Source of the DNA: Plumapathes pennacea
Lineage: Eukaryota > Cnidaria > Anthozoa > Antipatharia > Myriopathidae
Reading direction: 5' to 3'
DNA length: 64,000 bases
Assembly: GCA_964036295.1 (NCBI GenBank)
Contig: OZ038465.1
Coordinates: 6,889,667 to 6,953,666 of the forward strand
The notes beneath the pieces are model-generated. The model ran no database searches and had not been told where the DNA came from. It saw only the letters and a program-made list of their open reading frames with translations. Each line of letters opens with the position of its first letter. Positions within the stretch are counted from its first letter, which is position 1. This document shows, piece after piece, positions 37,761 through 47,663 of this stretch. The position numbers and the translations under genes were made by a program.

Positions 37761-40700
37761 ATGGCAGACAAAGAGCCGTCTGAACAGCCTGTAAACAAAG
37801 CCACTAGCGACGCATGCCGGTCGAAGCGCAAGGTCGCTAAATCTGCGCTCACAAGGAACGCAAACCGAGCCAGAGAGATTATGGAACAGACCGGCAGCCG
37901 ATTCAAATTACGACAGTTCCGTGATGGAATCGTCGAAGCCCTAAACAAAGCCCGAGCCTTGACGGAGGCGCTCGAAAACACCGACCCTGAGTCCATCGAG
38001 AGCGATGGAGAGTGGTTCTTGGAGGTTGACGAAAACGCTCGTGAAGTTCTTGGAGAAATCGAGGACTACCTCGAGACTCAAGGACAAAAGCCCGAATGTT
38101 CTGTGTCAAGCGTGGGTGAAAGCGAGCAACAGCAGCCGAACCAGAATCACTCCGAACACGTTCATGATGACGTCGAGTCTCTGCCCGTTCCTGACCAGAG
38201 TGGCGTGACCAGTTCAATGCATAGCCTTGCCCGAATACAAGTGCCGAGATTTGAAGGAAGCCCCGACAAATGGCCGTATTTTTGGGGGATCTTCAGTGCC
38301 CTCGTTCACCAGAACTCGAAGCTACCAAGTGCCATAAAGTTCGCACACTTGAACAATGCGCTTGGCGACGGTGTGAAAGAAGCAATTTCCTGCCTCACGG
38401 GCGAGCCAGGAGATTACGAAAAGGCCGTCGATCTGTTGAACGACCGCTTTGGCGACCCGCGTGATGTCGTCGACGCGCATCTTCGGCGCATTATAGCTTG
38501 GCCATCAGTCAAAGAACGCGACCGGAAGGAATTTCAGCGATTCGCTGATGCACTCCAAGCAGCAGTATTTGCTTTGGATAAGCCGGCATACGAACACGAA
38601 CTGCGGAGTTACCCACTCTGCACGCAGCTAGTGCGTAAATTGCCCCCCAGTGAGAAGGACGAGTGGGTGAGGCAAGTAGAACAAAAGCTTGTCAACGAAG
38701 ATGTGCGCGGGTTTGCACGGTGGGCGCAAACCAGGTCTAAGACGTTGCGTAGGCGTGACCGTTACGACGAGGCACCAACTCAGACCACCGTACAGCCAAA
38801 ACAGCAGAGCCACGAGCTAGTGAAGAAAACCCCGCCCAAGGTTTCGACTATGCTTGCATCCACTGAAACCCGTCCACTGTCCGGACCGAGGCCTTCCCAG
38901 TGCGCTCTTTGTGACGGCAACCACCAAGAATCAGAGTGTGAAGTTCTGTTAGCCGCGGATGCAAATCAACGTTGGGAGCTAGTCAAGTTGAAGGCCGTGT
39001 GTTTTGGATGCCTAAAGCAAGGCCATCAACGTCGAGCGTGCAAGAAATCCAGCCGATGTGGTGTAAACTCCTGCGTGAAGGGACACCATCGCCTTCTCCA
39101 TTCTGTCGAACCACAGGGTACATCTGTTGAACCACAGGGTATAGTCCGCTGTGGTAAGGCAGCTACACACGCCCCGATTGCCACCACCAAGGTTGCTCTG
39201 AAAACTATCTGCGCACCCTTTATCAGTGCCTCTGGCCAGACAGTTTGGGGCACTGTGCTGCTAGACTCAGGAAGCGAGACAACTCTGGTCCGAACGGCTT
39301 TCGCCAGACAACTTGGTCTCCGAGGGCCAAGCAAGAATCTAGTCGTTGATGCCGTCGGGGGGGTTCGGTCTACCGTCAAGTCCGAACGTGTGTGTCTGCC
39401 CTTTACCCAGCCGATGGAGAAGGTGTTTGCGTGGACCATGAAAACTATCTGTGCGCCCACGGAAACCATAAACTGGCCCGAGATCAAGCAGCACTACGCG
39501 CATCTACGAGACGTGCCCCTACAGCCGGTGAATTCCGCAGCGGTCGATATACTCCTTGGCTCTGACGCCGCTGGACTGATGTCGCCCTTGGAAGTCAGAC
39601 GTGGGAGGATCTCAGAGCCATGCGCCGAACTGACTCCGCTGGGCTGGGTTGTATCGGGACCCATTGTGTCAGGTGGGACGTATACAAACCGCATTCTGCG
39701 AGCCAACGTGTCAGCAGCCGAGGAAGAAACCGGCCAACTATTGCGCAATTTCTGGGAAGTGGACTCATTTGGTGTCCAGAGTGAGACTTCTTCTACGTAC
39801 ACCCGCGATGAACAAGCCGCCATGACCCTTCTCACTGAAACGTGCCGTCAAGTCGACTCTGGATATGAAATGGCGCTCCTGTGGAAACCGGATAGACCTC
39901 CACTACCGAACAACCATCCTATGGCATTTAAACGTTTGCAGTCAGTTGAGCGGCGCCTGCAGCGAGATCCCAAGCTTGCCGAGGGATACTGCAAGGCGAT
40001 CAATGCCTACGTGAAGAAGGGGTTTGCACGCAAGTTGCCCGCTGATGAAAGTGCCGCACAGGGGGAACAGTGGCTGCTGCCTCATCACCCAGTGGTGTCA
40101 CCCCACAAGCCACTCCCAAGGGTCGTGTTTGACTCAGCTGCGCAACACCAGGGTGTCTGCTTGAACGACTGCCTGCAGACAGGCCCTAGTTTGCATAACG
40201 ATTTACCGGGGATCCTGATGCGCTTCCGCGAGAATCCAGTCGCCCTGGCGGGGGACGTGTCAGACATGTTCTGTCACGTACGGCTGCGCCCAGAAGATTG
40301 CAAATACCATCGGTACTTGTGGCGTGACATGGAACTAGAGCGACCACCTGACGTGTACGAGATGAACTGCCTGGTATTTGGTGACAGGGCCTCGCCTTGC
40401 CAAGCAAACTTTGCAGTCATACGTACAGTCGAAGACAACAAGGAGCAATGGCCCCAAGCTGCTGCAGCAGTGAGGCGTGACATTTTTGTGGACGACCTGT
40501 ATACAACATGTGCAGATGTACCATCGGCTATTAGCCTTCGCCAAGACGTCACAGCACTAATGGCATGTGGAGGTTTTCCAATGCGTAAGTGGCTGTCTTC
40601 ATCGCGTGAAGTTCTGCAATCGATTCCTGAAGCGGAGAGAGCTGTTCCCGCTGAATGCCTGGAACTGGGGGACCTACCCTCCGGCCGTGCCTTGGGCATC

Positions 40701-43061
40701 AGATGGGATGCCGAGTCAGACACGCTAGGGTTTGCCCTTCCACATTTGGATCGCCCGAAGGCTTCAATCACGAAGCGTGGCGTTCTCCGCCGCCTGTCAG
40801 GCCTCTACGACCCTCTTGGCTGGGCCAGCCCCTTTGTCATCCGAGCCAAAGTCATACTGCAACGCACCTGGGCCCGTGGGCTCGCCTGGGATGAGCCCCT
40901 GCCTCCAGACATGACGATCCAGTGGTCTCAGTGGGAGAAGGAGGTAGCTGCCCTACGATCGTTTACAGTGCCACGGTACTACTACCCTGAAGTTACCGCA
41001 GGATGGACCAAGGAGCTGATTGTGTTCTGTGATGCATCTGAGGACGCCTGCGCAGCAGTCGCATACATGCGTGCAGTGTCAAGCAGTGCTGAAGTCGTCT
41101 GCCACTTGGTCCTGGCCAAAACCCGCCTGATGCCACTAAAGACCCTCTCGATACCACGAGGGGAGCTGATGGCCTGCCAGCTAGCGACACGCCTTGCAAA
41201 GACCACGTGTGACCAGCTGGGACTCAGCATGAGTACTGTCACCTACCTGTCCGATTCAACTACAGCACTTTGGTGGATTCGTGGTGAACCTCGGAACTTC
41301 CGCCCGTTTGTAGCTAACCGAGCTGCAGAAATCACCTCAGTGAGTGACCCCTCCCAGTGGCATCATGTGCGGACAGAGCTCAACGTGGCCGACATTGCGA
41401 CTCGCGGAGTCCCGAGCAGTGAAGTGCACTCGAAATCGTGGTGGATCCGCGGACCCGACTTCATCTGGACAGAACGGACTGAATGGCCATTGGATGATGT
41501 ACCGACCTCAAACTGTCCCACTGCCGAGGTAGAGCTCAAGAAGAAGGTGCTCCAAGTTGGTGCTCCAGCGGAAAGCCCTGTTGATCCTGCAGCCTACTCC
41601 AGCTGGACCCGACTGCTGCGTGTAACTGCTTGGCTCCTGCGTTTTAAAGACAACCTGCTCCACCGTCATGATAGAAAGTCCGGTCCACTGACAGTGGATG
41701 AATTGAAGAAGGCTGAGGTAGTCTGGATTCGCCGAGCCCAACAAGACCGCTTCCACGCAGAAATCAAAGCCTTGTCCGAGGGACGTCCTGTCTCCCAAAG
41801 CAGTCGCCTCGCAAGCCTCGACCCACAGCTTGTGGAGGGAGTCCTTTGTGTTGGTGGCCGAATCGGAAAAGCAGAGATCCCGTGGTCAGCCAGGCACCCG
41901 ATCATCTTGGACCATGGACATGACATAACGCGATTAATTGTCCTCCACTTTCACCGCAGCCTGATTCATGCGGGGGTTGAGCATGTCTTTAACCATGTGC
42001 GTGAAAGGTTCTGGATTCTGCGAGGACGTGCAGAAGTGAAGCACTGTGCCACAAAGTGTCCCTTGTGCCACCGCCGTCGGGTACGACCCATGACGCAGCA
42101 GATGAGTGGCTTGCCATCGGTGCGACTGCGAGATGTCAGCTCGCCTTTCCACCACTCTGGCTTGGATTACGCGGGACCATTCACGGTGCGTATCGGCCGT
42201 AACAGAGTGGAGAAGCGGTACATCTGTCTGTTGACATGTTTGCATGTCCGAGCGGTGCATCTCGAAGTAGCCCACAGTCTGGATACGGACTCTTGCATCA
42301 TGGCTCTGCGCCGTTTTCAAGCCCGTCGCGGAAAACCCGCCCAGATCTGGAGTGACAACGGTCGCAACTTTGTTGGTGCAGAGCGGGAACTCCGAGAGTC
42401 GCTGCAAGCCCTCGAGCAAGAACGGATTGCTGAAGACCTCACAGGCGCTGGAGTTCAGTGGCACTTCAATCCACCGCAAGCGCCCTGGTTTGGTGGAGCC
42501 TGGGAAGCCTTGGTGAAATCCACCAAACGCGCTATGAGGGTGATTCTTGGGGAAACTCTCACTGTCGAGGAAGTCTTCGCCACAGTAATCGCCGAGGTGG
42601 AGGCTCTCCTCAACTCCCGTCCACTGGTCTACGGCGGAAGCAGTAGTTCACCAACAGACGTCAGTGCGCTGACCCCGAACCACTTCCTCCATGGACGGGC
42701 GGGCGTTAACCTTGCTCCAGGAGAATTTGTTGAGAGGGACATGTCTCTCCGCCGCAGATGGCGCCATAGTCAGTTCCTTGCTGATCAGTTTTGGCAACGC
42801 TGGAGGCGCGAGTACGTTCCACAGCTGGTGCAGCGAAGCAAGTGGCGCACTCTGCAGCGAAACCTCCGCCGAGGAGACCTAGTCCTTCTGGTAGAAGACA
42901 ACTTGCCCCGAGGGAAGTGGCCTCTCGGACGCGTGGTGACCCCCATTGCCAGTGCCGATGGTCTTATCCGTTCTGCCGAGGTTGCCACAAAGTCTGGTAC
43001 CTACGTGCGGCCAATCAGAAAACTGGCCCTTCTGGAAGCCCACAACGAAGAAGATGCCTGA
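37761..43061 (+). CDS. BEL/Pao gag-pol polyprotein, intact
   Basis: A single frame of 1,766 codons encodes the capsid-like and enzymatic proteins. I chose the ATG at 37761 (MADKEPSEQ). Domains in order: a DUF1759-type gag region (about residues 150-310, with VPRFEGSPDKWPYFWGIF); CCHC zinc knuckles (CFGCLKQGHQRRAC, about residue 413); an aspartic protease (LLDSGSETTLV, about 500); reverse transcriptase with the FVDD catalytic motif (about 908); RNase H (FCDASEDACAAVAY, about 1088); an integrase HHCC zinc motif (about 1395-1435); then the integrase core with Asp (GLDYAGPF), Asp (IWSDNGRNF) and Glu (PWFGGAWEAL), and a C-terminal DUF5641-like region. No stop or frameshift interrupts it, which is uncommon for an old genomic copy. 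Confidence 0.96.
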   Translation: MADKEPSEQPVNKATSDACRSKRKVAKSALTRNANRAREIMEQTGSRFKLRQFRDGIVEALNKARALTEALENTDPESIESDGEWFLEVDENAREVLGEIEDYLETQGQKPECSVSSVGESEQQQPNQNHSEHVHDDVESLPVPDQSGVTSSMHSLARIQVPRFEGSPDKWPYFWGIFSALVHQNSKLPSAIKFAHLNNALGDGVKEAISCLTGEPGDYEKAVDLLNDRFGDPRDVVDAHLRRIIAWPSVKERDRKEFQRFADALQAAVFALDKPAYEHELRSYPLCTQLVRKLPPSEKDEWVRQVEQKLVNEDVRGFARWAQTRSKTLRRRDRYDEAPTQTTVQPKQQSHELVKKTPPKVSTMLASTETRPLSGPRPSQCALCDGNHQESECEVLLAADANQRWELVKLKAVCFGCLKQGHQRRACKKSSRCGVNSCVKGHHRLLHSVEPQGTSVEPQGIVRCGKAATHAPIATTKVALKTICAPFISASGQTVWGTVLLDSGSETTLVRTAFARQLGLRGPSKNLVVDAVGGVRSTVKSERVCLPFTQPMEKVFAWTMKTICAPTETINWPEIKQHYAHLRDVPLQPVNSAAVDILLGSDAAGLMSPLEVRRGRISEPCAELTPLGWVVSGPIVSGGTYTNRILRANVSAAEEETGQLLRNFWEVDSFGVQSETSSTYTRDEQAAMTLLTETCRQVDSGYEMALLWKPDRPPLPNNHPMAFKRLQSVERRLQRDPKLAEGYCKAINAYVKKGFARKLPADESAAQGEQWLLPHHPVVSPHKPLPRVVFDSAAQHQGVCLNDCLQTGPSLHNDLPGILMRFRENPVALAGDVSDMFCHVRLRPEDCKYHRYLWRDMELERPPDVYEMNCLVFGDRASPCQANFAVIRTVEDNKEQWPQAAAAVRRDIFVDDLYTTCADVPSAISLRQDVTALMACGGFPMRKWLSSSREVLQSIPEAERAVPAECLELGDLPSGRALGIRWDAESDTLGFALPHLDRPKASITKRGVLRRLSGLYDPLGWASPFVIRAKVILQRTWARGLAWDEPLPPDMTIQWSQWEKEVAALRSFTVPRYYYPEVTAGWTKELIVFCDASEDACAAVAYMRAVSSSAEVVCHLVLAKTRLMPLKTLSIPRGELMACQLATRLAKTTCDQLGLSMSTVTYLSDSTTALWWIRGEPRNFRPFVANRAAEITSVSDPSQWHHVRTELNVADIATRGVPSSEVHSKSWWIRGPDFIWTERTEWPLDDVPTSNCPTAEVELKKKVLQVGAPAESPVDPAAYSSWTRLLRVTAWLLRFKDNLLHRHDRKSGPLTVDELKKAEVVWIRRAQQDRFHAEIKALSEGRPVSQSSRLASLDPQLVEGVLCVGGRIGKAEIPWSARHPIILDHGHDITRLIVLHFHRSLIHAGVEHVFNHVRERFWILRGRAEVKHCATKCPLCHRRRVRPMTQQMSGLPSVRLRDVSSPFHHSGLDYAGPFTVRIGRNRVEKRYICLLTCLHVRAVHLEVAHSLDTDSCIMALRRFQARRGKPAQIWSDNGRNFVGAERELRESLQALEQERIAEDLTGAGVQWHFNPPQAPWFGGAWEALVKSTKRAMRVILGETLTVEEVFATVIAEVEALLNSRPLVYGGSSSSPTDVSALTPNHFLHGRAGVNLAPGEFVERDMSLRRRWRHSQFLADQFWQRWRREYVPQLVQRSKWRTLQRNLRRGDLVLLVEDNLPRGKWPLGRVVTPIASADGLIRSAEVATKSGTYVRPIRKLALLEAHNEEDA

Positions 43062-43100
43062 GGCAGTAACACTCCCCCAGGGTCATGTTACGGGTGGGGG

Positions 43101-43301
43101 TGTTATGGACGCCGGAAGTGACTTTTACTTAGCCGAAAATTAGTTTCTGTTTTTAGTTAATTAATCAATAACTCACGGCACGGGGACCACGTGCGCGAGT
43201 GTGGTTTCGCAAGTGGTAATTTGAGTCGAAAAAGAGCGTGTGAGTGAAGTGAATGAATAAAAGCCAATTGAAGATTTATACAGTCCTCTGAGTCGACACC
43301 A
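43101..43301 (+). repeat. Right LTR of BEL/Pao element
   Basis: This is the second 201-bp LTR, indistinguishable by eye from the left one, followed directly by the GCCCT duplication (43302-43306). Confidence 0.96.
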
Positions 43302-43306
43302 GCCCT

Positions 43307-43483
43307 AATTCTCCATACCTGCTTTGACAAAGACTGCACGAGTAGTAATAGAAGAATTGCTAATGTGACTAATTTGACCCAAAGAAAGAGGTAACGGTAA
43401 TCAATTTTCTGTACAATGAACCACATATAACTGACTACGACGTAACACGAGAAGATATTCTACTAATACCTAACCGTACTTTT

Positions 43484-43551
<68 letters not shown>

Positions 43552-44197
43552 GTCGGAAAAATCCTGAGGATCTCACCACAACTATAGAAATAACTAAGTT
43601 CTCAACCTTTCCCACAAAGACCTCTGATTGCCGCGTTTTGGTTCGCTCCTCCATCGATTCAAATTTTTGAGAAAGACGTAATTACAGTTCCATGTTATAA
43701 TAAAAATAACAGTAATAATAGTAATACCTTATTTGAAGAGGGTAAAATACGCTTTACAGTGAAGAATGATAAATTAGTGGCCCTCTATCTACAATAATAC
43801 TAAGTTACAGTATTAATAGTTATCAAAATCGAGACTCGTCATTACAACAAAATTATAAAATTGTACTCCTGAATTAAATATACTATAATTCTAAATATTA
43901 ACTAAAATAATTAGACTAATTGTAACTAACTAAATAAAAATAGACCTAGGATACATATAAATCTATCATAAACAAATATGGTACATTTGATGTAACTTGT
44001 TGAGTCCAACCACCTGTAGCAATGCCCTTTTTACACTGCATCAACTGTCTGGGTGGAAAAATCGCGGGCGTACCAACGGCTGGGGATTGAACCTAGTGTG
44101 CATGCGTTTTACCTCACTCCCAAAAATTGCTTTGAATAAGATGAGGATGTTCACTCCGGAGCCAACATAACTGACTGAGGTCTGGACAATGTCCACC
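43307..44197. other. AT-rich spacer with a microsatellite
   Basis: A compound (CA)n-(TA)n-(TTTA)n tract covers about 43484-43550. The rest is AT-rich with no recognisable gene. The part just below 44198 should contain the ROCO gene's 3' UTR. Confidence 0.75.
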
Positions 44198-47100
44198 CTA
44201 CTTATTCGGTCCTTTGAGATACTCCACCAGGTCCTCCCGATCCACAAGTTTGTCACACAGGGCGTCGGTGAGTTCGGCACACGTAGCTTGGGAACCTCGC
44301 ATGTGCTGCCATTTCAGGAGGACCTGGTAGCACTTCTCCGTGTAACCCTTTTCTTTGTGCTCAATGTCGTCCAAATAGGGCTCCTTCAACTTCAAAAGTC
44401 GGCCCAGCCACCGCCAGTTCGAACCGACTTCAAATGCGACCCTGGCCAGTTTCTCAGGTGAAGGGATGTCTCTGGCGACTAAAACATGAACATTAAAAAG
44501 GGTCACTATTTCGCGGCCCATGATGGTTTTTCACAAATATGGGCTTAAAAGCCTGGGCGAAGCAATCCCTTAACAAAAATTCTTCTCAAACGAGTTGGAT
44601 GAAAATGGATTGCTAATTCATCTTTCGACTTTCAGGGGCCCTAAAAATGGTAGATCAAGGATTTCGGCTGCCAAAGGGCTGTGGTTGAGAAGGCCTCTTT
44701 AAACAACTCTCATAAAATATTACTCATTACTTACCTGTCTTGGGAAGTGTGACTGGAACAGGGTCCCTCCCTTCTCTGCGACAAGTGTAAACTTCCTCAC
44801 CATCATTGGGTTTCTGGCGAACACATTCCTCCGGGAACCTGGAGGCATCAGCAGCCTCCCCTAAGTTCACACAATGAGGGCACAGCAACCAGGTCTCATA
44901 ACAAAGGCCAGGCCAATCTTCAAGGACCTTCTTGATCTCTTCACTAAGCTCTATTAACTGCAGCCTCAACTCTGAAGCGTCTGCGCCTTCCACCGCCAAT
45001 CTGATACACTTGCTGTCAGATGCGTGGTGTTGCAGAACAACCTTCGTGCTTCCTATCCGTGCGCTAAAGTCCCCTTTACTCTGAGCAATGCTGTCCACAT
45101 CTTTGACATGGTGGTGCATGCGCACAGCAATCTTCTCGTAGATTGAGGTTGGGAACTCAATGCACTGGACAAACTCTAAGATAAACCGATGCTGCCCGTC
45201 CGCTGGAGGTTCATCAAAGCTCGCACCTGTTGTGGGCGATGAGCTCTTTAGGAACCACGGAAAACACAGCTCTGTGACTTGGGGGCCTTTAGAAGGCAGG
45301 CTGTAGCACAAGTCAAACTGCTGAAGGAGCTGTATCAAGGTATCAAGCTCATCATCTTTCAGGTTCATCTGGGCCCAGAGAGCTTTCAACACCAGAAGGC
45401 TCACAACTCCACGCTGACACAGATTCTTCTTCGCCTTTTCCCATGACGTAGACGTTAGGTTGTGCTTTATCCGCTCCATATTTTCCTCCAAATGCCCTGG
45501 GAAGATTGCCTTGAGTAGGTTGATCAGGAACTCCTGCTTGTGGAAGACATAGTTTGATATCTTCTCGTTGTTTTCAAACCAAACCAGTTCCCCAATGCTG
45601 TGGAAGAAAGCTAGGATGTCACCCAACCTGTCACGGGAGATGCAAACTTGCGAGTCAGACAACGTTTGACGAACTTTTGGATGGCGTTTGCTTTCCGAGG
45701 TCTGCTCATCCGAGCATGATTTAATTCTCCTCCTCGTGGTTGTCTGTTGGTCAACACGAAGAACATCATGAAGAGTGATAAAGTGCTTTGACTCATCTGT
45801 AGACCGGTGAATCGCTTCGTACAGCGTTTGCCACGACGCAGGGATTGCCCTGCCATGATGCTTTGCATCTTTAGCGATCGTAACCCTTAGGGGGGCTATG
45901 TTGGGTAACTTCGGACTTGTAGAGGAAACTACATGCATGATCTTGGGGAGCTCGAGGCGAGTTTTGAGGCAGTCCTTCAGTTTTTTAGCAGTTGATTCTG
46001 CCAAGTTAGGGGCTCTCAATGCATCTTCGATGTTTTTCACCTTGTGATCTTCTTGCCTGTGCATTTCCTGCAGAATTTCTTTCTTCCTCTTGTCCGTTTC
46101 CTGTTGTGAGCACTGATCACTGTGGGTCCCAACCAGATGGACGCGAGCTCCTGGTGCACGTGCTTGCAAGGTCTGTATCCACGAACCGACGTGCTTGTGA
46201 TAATCTGGGTGTTGGTAGGTGCGCAGATTGACAACCAACACCACATTGGCATGGCTATCAAGGAACAAGTGCTGCACCACCTGGTAGGATTCATCGCCAC
46301 CAAAATCAAACAACTGTACAGTTGTGCCAGGCTCTGGTTTCCACGTTATATGGTCCATGACAATGGTCTTGTCTCGGCTATCCTCGGCGAGCAAACTTTT
46401 GCCTGAGATTAAGACACGACATAGGGTAGTCTTCCCGGCGTTTTCGCTGCCCAGGAAGATTAACTTCTGGTGCGCTGTCGGCTCTTGTTCTATTTCCTTG
46501 AGATAGTCAAAGACGGTCCTCACACCACGCTGACACACCACGAGAGGAGGCTTGACCAGAGGATTCTCGTGGACATACAGGAACGTCAGCTTGGGTAACT
46601 CTCTCAACTGACTTGGTAACTTGGTCAGTTGATTGCCACTCAAACACAGCCACCGGAGCTCTCGCAGTGAACAGAATGCCAAGGGGAAACCCTGCAATCC
46701 ACAACAACCAGCATCAAGATACTTTAACTTCTTGAGGTTGGCAATTGCGGCAGGGACAGCTTTGACATGATTTCCATTGATGTCAAGTGTCTCTAAGGCC
46801 TCCAACTGACAGACCACTTCCGGAAATTCACTTAATTTGTTGTCTTCCAACCACAGCTCCTTCAGCTTGTTGTGGCTCCCGAGGCATTCTGGAATGCTTT
46901 GAATTCCATTCTTGGCCAAATCTAGCCTTTCCAGTTCTTGCAGATCACAGACGCTAACTGGGAACGTGTTGAGGCAATTATTTTCGAGGTCTAGGTTCCG
47001 AAGATGTTTGACCTTGGACAAATCAATCTCAAACTTCTTGAGACTGTTGTAGGAAATGTCCAAAACTGACAGACCTACTAGTTCGCTGAGAACATCTGGT

Positions 47101-47663
47101 GTCTCTTCAAAAGCATTCTTGGACAGGTTGATCTTTGACAATCTTGTTAATGATTGCAAGGTCATGGGTAAAGCTGACAAACGATTCCGTGACAAATTCA
47201 ATTCTTTCAGGGCATGAAGCTCTCCAGTTTCTTTACATAGCTCCCCTTCTAGACTAGTGTCACACAGATTTAACACCTGCAGGTTTTTCAACTGGGAAAT
47301 TTTATCACACACCTGATGTAAGTCATTGTGTGACAAGTCCAGTTCTTGAAGTTGTTCCAAGCCACACAAACTTGAAGGGAATTTTTGAAGGTCACTGGCC
47401 TTGAGTTTGAGGACTTTCAGATTGGAAAGTCGAGTGATGTTTTCTGGGATGGTAATGATGCTGCTTCGGCAAAGTTCCAGTTCCTCTAGGTGATCAAGGT
47501 CTAGAACTGAAGCTGGGAACTCTTTGAAGTCTCTGTGGTTCAAGTCCAGCTTCCACCTCCCTTCTTCCGTTTTCTTGGTCATCTGGTCATAGTCTGTCCT
47601 TGAGGATTGTCTCCCAGGTCCCCTTGGCCCATACATTCTTGAGAACTCCTCTTTTGCCATCAT
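44198..47663 (-). CDS. LRR-Roc-COR-Death domain protein (ROCO family)
   Basis: Two exons, 44735-47663 and 44198-44478, join in frame (ACAG then TCGCC gives Val-Ala) for 1,069 residues; the start is the double ATG at 47658-47663. Residues about 30-365 are a run of leucine-rich repeats (LxxLxLxxNxL pattern, about 15). A Roc GTPase follows with P-loop GSENAGKTT (about 406), switch II DFGGDES (about 453) and the guanine motif THSD (about 514). A COR domain occupies about 560-900. The second exon supplies a Death domain (LARVAFEVGSNWRWLGRLL, then KCYQVLLKWQ). The layout resembles MFHAS1-like proteins extended by a Death domain; such proteins are thought to link a GTPase switch to apoptotic or innate immune adaptors. 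No signal peptide or membrane segment is seen, so it is probably cytosolic. Substrates and partners are unknown. Confidence 0.92.
44580..44700 (+). repeat. Dispersed repeat fragment in the ROCO intron
   Basis: It shares TTGCTAATTCATCTTTCGA and GATTTCGGC segments with the HUWE1 intron block at 5790-5900 and, more weakly, with 3460-3550. It occupies most of the single intron of the ROCO gene. Confidence 0.6.

Larger units (their letters stand above)
37493..43301 (+). mobile_element. Complete BEL/Pao LTR retrotransposon
   Basis: This is a 5,809-bp element with 201-bp LTRs at 37493-37693 and 43101-43301 that appear identical, each starting TGTTATGG and ending GACACCA. A 5-bp target duplication GCCCT flanks it (37488-37492 and 43302-43306). 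A primer site TGGTCCTTCGAGCCGGATT (37698-37716) is complementary to the 3' end of tRNA-Tyr, and a polypurine-like GGGTGGGGG precedes the right LTR. One open gag-pol frame fills the interior. GC content is visibly higher than in the flanks. No envelope gene is present. Everything needed for retrotransposition appears intact. Confidence 0.97.
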
